From JAGOLU01 sp037138475 (lineage in GTDB: Bacteria; Patescibacteriota; Microgenomatia; UBA1406; GWC2-37-13): DNA of 9,465 nucleotides. Shown piece by piece: positions 1 to 4,787 of the stretch. How positions within the stretch are numbered: position 1 is the first letter of the stretch; the number at the start of each line of letters is the position of its first letter. Where the stretch lies: positions 1 through 9,465 of the forward strand of contig JBAXII010000022.1 in the NCBI GenBank assembly GCA_037138475.1. The letters are read 5' to 3'. The translations under genes were made by a program, and so were the position numbers. The notes below the pieces were generated by a model. That model was not told the DNA's origin, searched no databases, and was given only the letters and a program-made list of their open reading frames with translations.

Positions 1-2
1 AG

Positions 3-47
3 ACTCCTGCTGAAGCATTTATTAGTTATCGTTGCGATGGGAAGTAG
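3..47 (+). CDS. possible 3' end of an upstream gene (partial)
   Basis: The third frame is open from the window edge to a TAG at 45-47 and reads TPAEAFISYRCDGK. The first frame is also open, to a TAG at 58-60, but reads as a less protein-like run of Leu, Val and Ile. The short tail ends in Cys-x-x-Lys, as does the lipoprotein that follows (Cys-Val-Ser-Lys-Lys), so a tandem paralogue is possible. Fourteen codons are too few to prove coding, and function cannot be judged. Confidence 0.25.
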   Translation, partial: TPAEAFISYRCDGK

Positions 48-61
48 AATACACCCATAGA

Positions 62-91
62 GTAACAAGATATACTATCTTATAGTATAAT
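62..91 (+). promoter_or_regulatory. promoter of the lipoprotein gene, leaderless
   Basis: A perfect TATAAT lies at 86-91. A weak -35 candidate, GTAACA (4 of 6 matches to TTGACA), lies at 62-67 with an 18-base spacer. Only seven bases separate the -10 from the ATG at 99, so the expected transcription start falls on or one base before the A of the start codon. There is no room for a Shine-Dalgarno. Confidence 0.6.
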
Positions 92-98
92 TCAGGTT

Positions 99-536
99 AT
101 GAATATCCAGGAAAGTATAAATAGTATATGTCGTTTAACAGCAGTAGCTAGTCTTATGGTCGGGGTTACTGGGTGTGCAGCTGAACCAGCGCCTATGGGG
201 AGTCTCCGAGTCGATGGTAATGTGGTTGGCCCAACTAAATTAGCAATCACTGCACGGGATGTCTGCGATAAACTCGAGTTGAAACCTGGAGAAGAAAGAA
301 AATGGATGAGTGGAATTACATTTTATTATGATATTAATGTACCTCAACCAAATCCACTTCAATACAGCGCTCCAGACTTAACCTTATTAGAAGACGGCAA
401 GATTATTCCACCATCAGCAACCACATACACCTCTGCTCTGGGTAGAAATATATCTCAGAGTAAAGTGGTAACAATCACAATGGGAATCTCTGAGGGAGAA
501 GTTGGAGTTCAAACAACTTGCGTAAGCAAGAAATAG
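99..536 (+). CDS. small secreted lipoprotein, unknown function
   Basis: This 145-residue protein opens with a signal sequence: polar residues 1-12, a hydrophobic stretch at about 13-22, and a lipobox Val-Thr-Gly-Cys with the lipidated cysteine at residue 26. It should therefore be diacylated and held on the outer face of the membrane. The mature part starts with a short Ala/Pro-rich linker and has two more cysteines, Cys50 in RDVCDKL and Cys141 near the C-terminus, which could form a disulfide. The remainder looks beta-rich, with many Thr, Val and Ile and no long hydrophobic segment. I do not recognise the family. The ATG at 99 is supported by the TATAAT seven bases upstream. Nothing nearby suggests a substrate or partner. 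Confidence 0.75.
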   Translation: MNIQESINSICRLTAVASLMVGVTGCAAEPAPMGSLRVDGNVVGPTKLAITARDVCDKLELKPGEERKWMSGITFYYDINVPQPNPLQYSAPDLTLLEDGKIIPPSATTYTSALGRNISQSKVVTITMGISEGEVGVQTTCVSKK

Positions 537-543
537 GTCAGTC

Positions 544-553
544 GCTCTATAAT
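544..553 (+). promoter_or_regulatory. orphan -10 element in the gap before the zinc-finger gene
   Basis: GCTCTATAAT at 544-553 is identical over ten bases to the -10 region of the ybeY gene at 4169-4178. No ORF of useful size follows within 80 bases. It is either a second promoter for the zinc-finger gene, giving a leader of about 85 bases, or the promoter of a short RNA, or chance. No good -35 was seen. Confidence 0.25.
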
Positions 554-602
554 CGCCTGCAAGTCAATCATTGCACTGCGGTTGAATTCTTCTTATAAAT
601 AG

Positions 603-632
603 TTGATAATGCCTCCGTTTAGTTTTTAGTAT
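603..632 (+). promoter_or_regulatory. promoter of the triple zinc-finger gene
   Basis: TTGATA (5 of 6 matches) at 603-608, an 18-base spacer and TAGTAT (4 of 6) at 627-632 make a reasonable sigma70-type promoter. Transcription would start near 639, leaving a leader of about seven bases before the ATG at 646. The TTGATA lies in AGTTGATAAT, a short word related to the repeats found at 1204-1213 and 1318-1340. Confidence 0.45.
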
Positions 633-645
633 TTTTACTGTACCC

Positions 646-1185
646 ATGAATACCAACTGCCCCACCTGTGGATCACCACTCAAACCCGAAGAAACGACCG
701 CGACAGGCAAAAAGCTCCAGCGCTGTAGTGCCGGCAGCTGGAATCCTCAGACAAAGCAAGCCGAAGGGTGCGCATATGTGAAATGGATCCAGGATGCTCC
801 AGAAAATCTTGATGAAAAGTGTCCCAAGTGTGGATCACATCTGATCATGCAGACCACGCGCACCGGCAAAAAGATGAAAAAGTGTAGTGCAGGTGGCTGG
901 GACAAAGCTGAGAAAAAAGCAACAGGGTGTGCTTACGTCGACTGGATGGACAAACCCATGGTACTCGAGGAGGCATGTCCTGACTGTGGAGAAAAGCTCG
1001 TGCTTCAAAAGACCGCCAGTGGCAAACAACTCAAAAAATGCTCGACAGCCAAGTGGGATCCAAAGACCAAGACCGCATCAGGATGCACCTACATCCAATG
1101 GGTGAATGACAAAGGCCCTCGCACCGCGCCATCTGCCGCTGCCAAGTCAAACGGCGACGAGACCGCGCCGGAGTATGAGTTTTAA
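646..1185 (+). CDS. three tandem topoisomerase-type C4 zinc fingers
   Basis: This 179-residue protein is three copies of one module with a period of 52-53 residues, plus a low-complexity tail (about 158-179) ending in acidic residues. Each module reads CPxCGxxL, a Thr/Gly-Lys-Lys stretch, then KxCS or RCS, a Trp, and GCxYxxW. The cysteines are 5, 8, 27, 42; 59, 62, 80, 95; and 111, 114, 132, 147, that is CX2C-X17/18-C-X14-C, so three Zn(II) ions are predicted. The pattern resembles the C4 zinc ribbons at the C-terminus of bacterial topoisomerase I, which bind single-stranded DNA, but no topoisomerase catalytic domain is present. A cytoplasmic nucleic-acid-binding role is inferred from that similarity. 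The Lys-rich segment between the second and third cysteine of each module fits nucleic-acid contact. The ATG at 646 comes four residues before the first cysteine and follows a plausible promoter. Confidence 0.8.
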   Translation: MNTNCPTCGSPLKPEETTATGKKLQRCSAGSWNPQTKQAEGCAYVKWIQDAPENLDEKCPKCGSHLIMQTTRTGKKMKKCSAGGWDKAEKKATGCAYVDWMDKPMVLEEACPDCGEKLVLQKTASGKQLKKCSTAKWDPKTKTASGCTYIQWVNDKGPRTAPSAAAKSNGDETAPEYEF

Positions 1186-1187
1186 AA

Positions 1188-1321
1188 ATAACTTATAACG
1201 TATAGTTGATAGTGGAGAACTGTCACATTTCATTGGAGATAAAGATATGCTTGCTGCGTTTGAGTCAACTATGTGTTCGTTTCATTTTCTGAAATACTTT
1301 GCTCTCTCCGTTATAAGTTAT
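1188..1321. repeat. intergenic inverted repeat, 13-bp arms
   Basis: ATAACTTATAACG at 1188-1200 and its exact complement CGTTATAAGTTAT at 1309-1321 enclose 108 bases. Inside, ATAGTTGA (1202-1209) can pair with TCAACTAT (1265-1272), and GGAGA (1214-1218) with TCTCC (1305-1309). The right arm runs into a direct repeat of GTTATCAACTATCA (1317-1330, then 1331-1341 partial). The 204-base gap 1186-1389 holds no convincing ORF apart from this structure and the promoter of the next gene. It may be a degenerate miniature element, a structured RNA, or simple AT-rich repeat growth. Confidence 0.5.
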
Positions 1322-1352
1322 CAACTATCAGTTATCAACTAATTTTTCCCTC

Positions 1353-1380
1353 TTGCATTCGCTGAAAAACCTGCCAAAAT
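1353..1380 (+). promoter_or_regulatory. promoter of the GH3 glycosidase gene
   Basis: TTGCAT (4 of 6) at 1353-1358 and CAAAAT (4 of 6) at 1375-1380 are separated by 16 bases. The ATG at 1390 follows the -10 by nine bases, so the leader would be only about three bases. No Shine-Dalgarno is present. Confidence 0.45.
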
Positions 1381-1389
1381 GACCCTGTT

Positions 1390-2709
1390 ATGAAAGGGAT
1401 AACACTATTTGTGGTGTATAAAACACTATATCGCACACTACATAGAAAATATCGCTTTCTCACGCGCTCCACCAATAAACTTCTTAGAATTTCACGAAAA
1501 TACACACCGATTCTTATACGCAGGATGATAGTGCTTTTGAAAAAGCTTCATGCATATTTTTCCTTTTCCATAGCTCCTCCCCAGTGGCTCATCAACAGAC
1601 GCACCTCTCATGCCCACTTGATAGTGATTAGATACACGACACTTCTCGCCACACTCTTTATGGGCATCTGTATTGGCATCATGCTCATCAGCGCACGACA
1701 TATCGTAGAAAAAGCCACAGAGGTGATGTCCCAGGTACCTCGGTATCTTGCCACACCCACTCCTACACCTACCCCAGATGTGCTCGCTGCGATGTCTCCG
1801 GCACAACGCATTGCGCAGCTTCTCATGGTGCGGATACCGGGGAACCAGATCACGGATGAGACAGCAGAGTTTGTGTCTACACTTCGCCCCGGCGGCATCA
1901 TACTCATGCGGGACAATATCACCGATATGGCAGGCACCAAGTCACTAGTCGAAAGTCTCCAGTCACAGCTCAAGCCGCGTGCCCTCATAGCGGTCGATCA
2001 GGAAGGCGGGAGTGTCCAGCGCCTCCCATGGGATACCAATCAAAATATTTCAGGTGATCACACCGAAGCGCTCCGCAAAATCGGTGCAAATGTAAATCTC
2101 GCGCCGGTCCTGGATCGTGCATTCCCAGATGGATATATACGTGCACGCACCTATGCGAGCGAGTCTGCGATGATCATCACAAAGGCAACTGACATGATCG
2201 AAGCCCAACATGCTCATCACATAGCCAGTGTTGGCAAGCACTTTCCTGGCATCGGCCGTGCCACTGAAGATCCCCATGCGCGCATTCCTCTCATCACTGC
2301 ATCTCAGTCAGAATTGGTCGATGACATGGCTCCCTTTTCGATACTCGCTCCCCAGCTGGACATGATCATGAGCAGTCATGTGATTTATACATCTGTAGAT
2401 TATGCAAATCCTACGACCTTTTCACGTATCCTGATCACCGGTACGCTTCGTCAAAAGATGGGCTATGCGGGAGTCATCGTGACAGACGATCTGAATATGG
2501 ACTCCATCGTGGGACAAAAGGATAAGTACGTGCGCGCGCTCCAGGCTGGCCACGATCTACTACTCACCCTAGAACCTACCTCCCAGGTAAAGCTCGCTTT
2601 TGATGAGATAGCACAAGCCACTGCTTCTGGCCGACTCCGCATGAGCGACATAGATGAGAGCGTAAGGCGCATCTTGGCAGTCAAACATCGGTATGGGCTG
2701 GTAGAATAA
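1390..2709 (+). CDS. membrane-anchored GH3 beta-N-acetylhexosaminidase, NagZ-like
   Basis: This 439-residue protein has three parts. Residues 1-77 are strongly basic and probably cytoplasmic. A single membrane helix lies at about 78-101. After a Thr-Pro linker (122-129), a glycoside hydrolase family 3 barrel (about 131-437) lies outside the cell. The GH3 marks are clear: DQEGGSVQRL at 203-212, NLAPVLD at 236-242, KHFPG at 283-287, the Asp-x-His dyad D294-P-H296 that supplies the acid/base histidine in NagZ enzymes, and VTDDLNM at 364-370 with the nucleophilic aspartate. The usual KHFPGHG reads KHFPGIG here. NagZ removes beta-1,4-linked N-acetylglucosamine and is normally cytosolic in Gram-negative bacteria; an anchored form would act on wall glycan or host sugars (inference). 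The C-terminal beta-sandwich domain of large GH3 enzymes is absent, as in NagZ. It is transcribed alone, with no neighbour in the same pathway. Confidence 0.85.
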   Translation: MKGITLFVVYKTLYRTLHRKYRFLTRSTNKLLRISRKYTPILIRRMIVLLKKLHAYFSFSIAPPQWLINRRTSHAHLIVIRYTTLLATLFMGICIGIMLISARHIVEKATEVMSQVPRYLATPTPTPTPDVLAAMSPAQRIAQLLMVRIPGNQITDETAEFVSTLRPGGIILMRDNITDMAGTKSLVESLQSQLKPRALIAVDQEGGSVQRLPWDTNQNISGDHTEALRKIGANVNLAPVLDRAFPDGYIRARTYASESAMIITKATDMIEAQHAHHIASVGKHFPGIGRATEDPHARIPLITASQSELVDDMAPFSILAPQLDMIMSSHVIYTSVDYANPTTFSRILITGTLRQKMGYAGVIVTDDLNMDSIVGQKDKYVRALQAGHDLLLTLEPTSQVKLAFDEIAQATASGRLRMSDIDESVRRILAVKHRYGLVE

Positions 2710-2712
2710 GCT

Positions 2713-2737
2713 AATTAATAATTAAGAATGAATAATT
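2713..2737 (+). repeat. 25-bp AT-rich dispersed repeat, copy 1
   Basis: This 25-base AT-rich word starts four bases after the glycosidase stop codon. It matches the complement of 9115-9139, after dnaX, at 24 of 25 positions; the difference is G versus T at 2726. Both copies sit immediately 3' of a gene. The composition lowers the significance of the match, but the length and near identity suggest a real repeat family. Confidence 0.5.
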
Positions 2738-2804
2738 GATAATTGGAGCGTATAAGGCATAGCGAAACGCCAAATACGTGAAGTAATTTTGGAGGAATTG
2801 ATCT

Positions 2805-2867
2805 TTGGAACTTGAACATTATTTGGTCCGCTCCGCCAGCTGGCGGAGCGGAGCTGATTGGAACTTG
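2805..2867. repeat. direct repeats TTGGAACTTG flanking a palindrome
   Basis: TTGGAACTTG occurs at 2805-2814 and 2858-2867, followed in each case by a few variable bases and TTTGG. The 26-base GC-rich palindrome lies between the copies. The 187-base gap 2710-2896 is otherwise non-coding and mosaic: an AT repeat, then a short stretch holding GAGCGTATAA (2746-2755, complementary to TTATACGCTC at 4144-4153), then this block. Confidence 0.5.
2827..2852. repeat. 26-bp perfect GC-rich palindrome
   Basis: Two 13-base arms are perfectly complementary around the centre CCAGCTGG. The palindrome ends 44 bases before the ATG of the next gene. No T-run follows on either strand, so it is not an ordinary intrinsic terminator. 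REP-like or hairpin elements with a CCAGCTGG core are familiar to me from CPR intergenic regions, from memory only. Confidence 0.7.
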
Positions 2868-2884
2868 TGAATTTGGAATTTTTG

Positions 2885-2890
2885 TACCCT
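2885..2890 (+). promoter_or_regulatory. weak -10 candidate of the DHH-like gene
   Basis: TACCCT at 2885-2890 ends six bases before the ATG at 2897, the same distance as the perfect TATAAT of ybeY. Only T, A and the last T match the consensus, and no -35 at normal spacing is convincing. The call rests mostly on position. Confidence 0.3.
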
Positions 2891-2896
2891 TTACCT

Positions 2897-3739
2897 ATGC
2901 ACACCATCATCACCCACATGAACCCTGACCTAGATGCGCTCTCGAGCGTCTGGCTTATCTGTCGCTACCTCCCTGATTTTCAGGGTGAGGATGTCTCCTA
3001 TGAGTTTGTGCCGGCAGGAAAAACAAGAGGTAATGCTGATGCCGACACTGATCCCGATGTCGTCCATGTCGATACCGGGCGCGGACGTTTTGATCACCAT
3101 CATATCCCCGAAAAGATCTGTGCGTTTCTCCAGATTTACAAACACCTGGTAAAGGAGAATCTCCTCCCTGCGTATGATGTAGATCCGCTCAAACGCATGT
3201 GTGACGTGATCAATGCGTACGACAACTTTCAAGAGGTGTACTTCCCTGACGTCACCGCAGACTACCAGCTCTTTCAACTGGAAAGCATTATCGGGGGACT
3301 CGTACATGCAGGACTCTCCGATGTGAAAAAAGTAGAGGTCACCCTCCCCATCTTTGATGGTCTGCTCCAGATATTTAAAAATAAGATCAAGGCTGAGAAA
3401 AATGTGACCGAAGGGGTCGTATTTGAAACCAAAGCCTTTGGCAACTCTATCCTCATGGAAAACTCAAACAACGAGAGTATGAAGTACGCCCAAAAGCTCG
3501 GCTACGTCCTCGTCGCCCGCAAAGACCCAAAACAGGGCAATATCCGCATTGTGTGCCTCCCTGATGACAAACTTGACCTGACACCGATCTATGAGGCTAT
3601 CCTCAAAAAGGACACGGTGGGCACCTGGTTTCTGCACCAGAGCAAGCATATGCTGCTCAATGGCTCGATCGTCAATCCGAGCATGAAAGCCAGTCCTCTC
3701 ACGACTGATGACATCATGAGTATTCTGCAGAATTTTTAG
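2897..3739 (+). CDS. predicted DHH/MYG1-like phosphoesterase
   Basis: The protein has 280 residues from the ATG at 2897. A TTG 39 bases upstream is in frame but adds a hydrophobic, non-conserved tail and overlaps the repeat, so the ATG is preferred. The N-terminus has ITHMNPDLDALSS (5-17), close to the His-x-x-Pro-Asp-x-Asp motif of DHH phosphoesterases. DVVHVDTGRGRFDHHH (54-69) resembles their second metal site and the Asp-x-Gly...Phe-Asp-His-His of MYG1-type proteins. INAYDN (105-110) supplies another possible metal ligand. The C-terminal part has GTWFLHQSKHMLLNGS (242-257), like the substrate-binding domain of such enzymes. By family, it would be a cytosolic, Mn- or Mg-dependent phosphoesterase or exonuclease acting on nucleotides or short nucleic acids; the substrate cannot be told. 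It lies 94 bases upstream of rpsU, whose promoter begins right after its stop. Confidence 0.6.
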   Translation: MHTIITHMNPDLDALSSVWLICRYLPDFQGEDVSYEFVPAGKTRGNADADTDPDVVHVDTGRGRFDHHHIPEKICAFLQIYKHLVKENLLPAYDVDPLKRMCDVINAYDNFQEVYFPDVTADYQLFQLESIIGGLVHAGLSDVKKVEVTLPIFDGLLQIFKNKIKAEKNVTEGVVFETKAFGNSILMENSNNESMKYAQKLGYVLVARKDPKQGNIRIVCLPDDKLDLTPIYEAILKKDTVGTWFLHQSKHMLLNGSIVNPSMKASPLTTDDIMSILQNF

Positions 3740-3745
3740 TACAAT
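3740..3745 (+). promoter_or_regulatory. candidate rpsU promoter (-10)
   Basis: TACAAT (5 of 6) begins directly after the TAG stop of the preceding gene. Transcription from about 3752 would give an rpsU leader of about 82 bases. No good -35 is seen at 16-18 bases, so read-through from the upstream gene is an alternative. Confidence 0.35.
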
Positions 3746-3760
3746 ACTCGTACGAATACG

Positions 3761-3805
3761 TCCCCACATTGAGATGGGGGATGTGTCTTTTAGTCTTTAC
3801 ATCTC
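3761..3805 (+). promoter_or_regulatory. potential hairpins in the rpsU leader
   Basis: TCCCCA (3761-3766) can pair with TGGGGG (3775-3780) around an eight-base loop, as four C-G pairs, one A-U and one U-G. GAGATG (3771-3776) is also complementary to CATCTC (3800-3805), and GATGT (3780-3784) to ACATC (3799-3803). The first two stems share bases 3775-3776 and exclude each other. The structures lie just upstream of the Shine-Dalgarno, which suggests leader control. This rests only on pairing by eye. Confidence 0.35.
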
Positions 3806-3812
3806 ATCAAAG

Positions 3813-3820
3813 AAGGGAGG
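3813..3820 (+). promoter_or_regulatory. strong Shine-Dalgarno of rpsU
   Basis: AAGGGAGG contains GGAGG, complementary to the usual CCUCC of 16S rRNA. It ends 13 bases before the ATG at 3834, longer than the usual 5-9, and no start codon lies closer in frame. It is the only strong Shine-Dalgarno close upstream of a start codon in this window. Confidence 0.65.
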
Positions 3821-3833
3821 CAACGCATATCTT

Positions 3834-4082
3834 ATGGTAGTAGTACATAGAAGTAGAACTGAATCGGCAGATAGTATCTGGCGCAAATTTGGCAAAATCA
3901 ATTATGAGGAAAACCTCGTAGATGAGCTCCGTGAGCGTAAATACTATAAAAAGCCCTCAATCATCAAGAAAGAAATGTTGAAACATCGTCCATCTCACAA
4001 AAAGATGGAAGGTGGTGCAATTCGCCGTGCAAAGCCCGTGCAAACACGTGGTCGTGGACGGATGGGTAAACCCTCAAGATGA
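3834..4082 (+). CDS. rpsU: 30S ribosomal protein bS21
   Basis: The protein has 82 residues from the ATG at 3834. A longer frame opens at 3774, but its extra 20 residues do not fit bS21, and they would place the Shine-Dalgarno inside the gene. Residues 2-55 match the family: a short beta start (VVVHRSRTES), an RKFGKINYEENLVDELRERK stretch that aligns with the bS21 helices, then YYKKPSIIKKE, equal to the conserved Tyr/Phe-x-Lys-Pro-Ser/Thr region. The tail from about 56 to 82 is very basic and Gly/Arg-rich (TRGRGRMGKPSR), longer than in many bS21. The protein sits on the 30S platform next to the 3' end of 16S rRNA and the anti-Shine-Dalgarno. The gene has its own leader, Shine-Dalgarno and terminator, so it is probably monocistronic. 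ybeY follows. Confidence 0.85.
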   Translation: MVVVHRSRTESADSIWRKFGKINYEENLVDELRERKYYKKPSIIKKEMLKHRPSHKKMEGGAIRRAKPVQTRGRGRMGKPSR

Positions 4083-4135
4083 TTTGATCATCTTTTGGAT
4101 CAGGGCGGCCTCGCGGCCGCCCTCTTTTTATTTTT
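4076..4135 (+). terminator. intrinsic terminator after rpsU
   Basis: GGGCGGCC (4103-4110) and GGCCGCCC (4115-4122) form a perfect eight-bp GC stem with loop TCGC, followed by a T-rich tail to 4135. Just before it, AAGATGA (4076-4082) and TCATCTT (4088-4094) form a seven-bp hairpin that includes the rpsU stop codon. This is the clearest terminator in the window. Confidence 0.9.
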
Positions 4136-4153
4136 GTTATACGTTATACGCTC
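4135..4153. repeat. short repeat GTTATACGTTATACGCTC
   Basis: A doubled GTTATACG unit lies between the rpsU terminator and the ybeY promoter. Its end TTATACGCTC is the exact complement of GAGCGTATAA at 2746-2755. It resembles the GTTATAAGTTATC words at 1310-1340 and belongs to the same style of short AT-rich intergenic repeat. Confidence 0.35.
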
Positions 4154-4172
4154 TTCGCTCTAGGCTTTGCTC

Positions 4173-4178
4173 TATAAT
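4173..4178 (+). promoter_or_regulatory. -10 of the ybeY-like gene, leaderless
   Basis: A perfect TATAAT ends six bases before the ATG at 4185, so the normal start of transcription coincides with the A of the start codon. No convincing -35 is visible. This is the cleanest leaderless start in the window. Confidence 0.6.
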
Positions 4179-4184
4179 AGGAAT

Positions 4185-4676
4185 ATGATTTTCCTCTTCG
4201 ATTCTGCTCGCTATCGGATCGACCGCGCATGGACCATAGCCACCATGCAACAGTATCTTGATAAGAAAAATGTCTCGCCGAAGCTCACCATCAACTGCAT
4301 CTTTGTCGGCCGCCGCAAGATGCTCCACATCGCCACCACCTACAAGCATGAGCCTGAGGCCCTCCCCGTGCTCTGCTTCCCCTACATCACTTCCAAGCGC
4401 ATGATCTTTAAGTCTGATATTGCATCCGATTCTCAGCTCTCAACTCCACCGTCCTCTTCTGTGATCTTACATACTGATGACTTACATACTCTGACTCCCT
4501 CCTCCCTCACCCTCTCCCAGCCCAACCTCTTGGGGGAAATCTTTATCTGTTACCCTCAAGCCGTCCTCCTCGCCGCAGAGAAAAATAAAAAGGTAGACGA
4601 TATGATGACCTTCCTCCTGCACCATGCGATAGATAACTTGTTGCTGGGCAAGGAAGGAACTCATTTCACAGGGTAG
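4185..4676 (+). CDS. ybeY: YbeY-family endoribonuclease homologue, degenerate active site
   Basis: The protein has 163 residues from the ATG at 4185. A TTG at 4167 is in frame but would run through the TATAAT. The fold signature of YbeY is present: KLTINCIFVGRRKM (33-46), a run ending in VLCFPYI (62-68) where the family has DVLSFP, and LGEIFICYPQAVLLAAE (116-132) matching the LGDI region. The family's zinc motif HGxLHLxGxDH is poorly kept: the equivalent stretch is HHAIDNLLLGKEGTH (146-160), with the second and third histidines out of register or replaced. The conserved Tyr-Arg is Tyr-Lys (53-54), and the Asp of DVLSFP is Pro61. YbeY helps mature the 16S rRNA 3' end and in ribosome quality control. 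Here it may be inactive, divergent, or use other ligands. Its position next to rpsU fits a ribosome role. Transcription is probably independent, after the rpsU terminator. Confidence 0.6.
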   Translation: MIFLFDSARYRIDRAWTIATMQQYLDKKNVSPKLTINCIFVGRRKMLHIATTYKHEPEALPVLCFPYITSKRMIFKSDIASDSQLSTPPSSSVILHTDDLHTLTPSSLTLSQPNLLGEIFICYPQAVLLAAEKNKKVDDMMTFLLHHAIDNLLLGKEGTHFTG

Positions 4677-4774
4677 TGAAAAGTTGATCGTTGATCAGGA
4701 AGATAATCGAACGGGTGAAATTGGTTATCATGTCAAGTAGATCCGCACATCCCAAGCTGACTATGAATATCCTG

Positions 4775-4780
4775 TATACT
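4775..4780 (+). promoter_or_regulatory. -10 of the 4788 gene, leaderless GTG start
   Basis: TATACT (5 of 6) ends seven bases before the GTG at 4788, so the transcript should begin at or one base before the start codon. No -35 at proper spacing was found. Upstream, GATAATC (4702-4708) and GGTTATC (4723-4729) could form a weak stem of unknown meaning. Confidence 0.45.
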
Positions 4781-4787
4781 GATACAT

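Noticed and set aside
887..1105. ORF in another frame inside the zinc-finger gene, and similar overlapping frames on both strands
   Set aside because: They are shadows of clear genes, without motifs, starts or promoters of their own.
2827..2852. Palindrome as terminator of the glycosidase gene
   Set aside because: No T-run follows on either strand and it is more than 110 bases after the stop codon.
2858..2896. TTG extension of the DHH-like gene
   Set aside because: It adds 13 hydrophobic residues and lies in a repeat; the ATG at 2897 begins with the conserved motif and follows a -10-like site.
3774..3833. Longer rpsU start at 3774
   Set aside because: The extra residues do not match bS21, and the Shine-Dalgarno would be inside the gene.
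4167..4184. TTG start of the ybeY-like gene
   Set aside because: It reads through the perfect TATAAT; the ATG at 4185 sits exactly where a leaderless start is expected.
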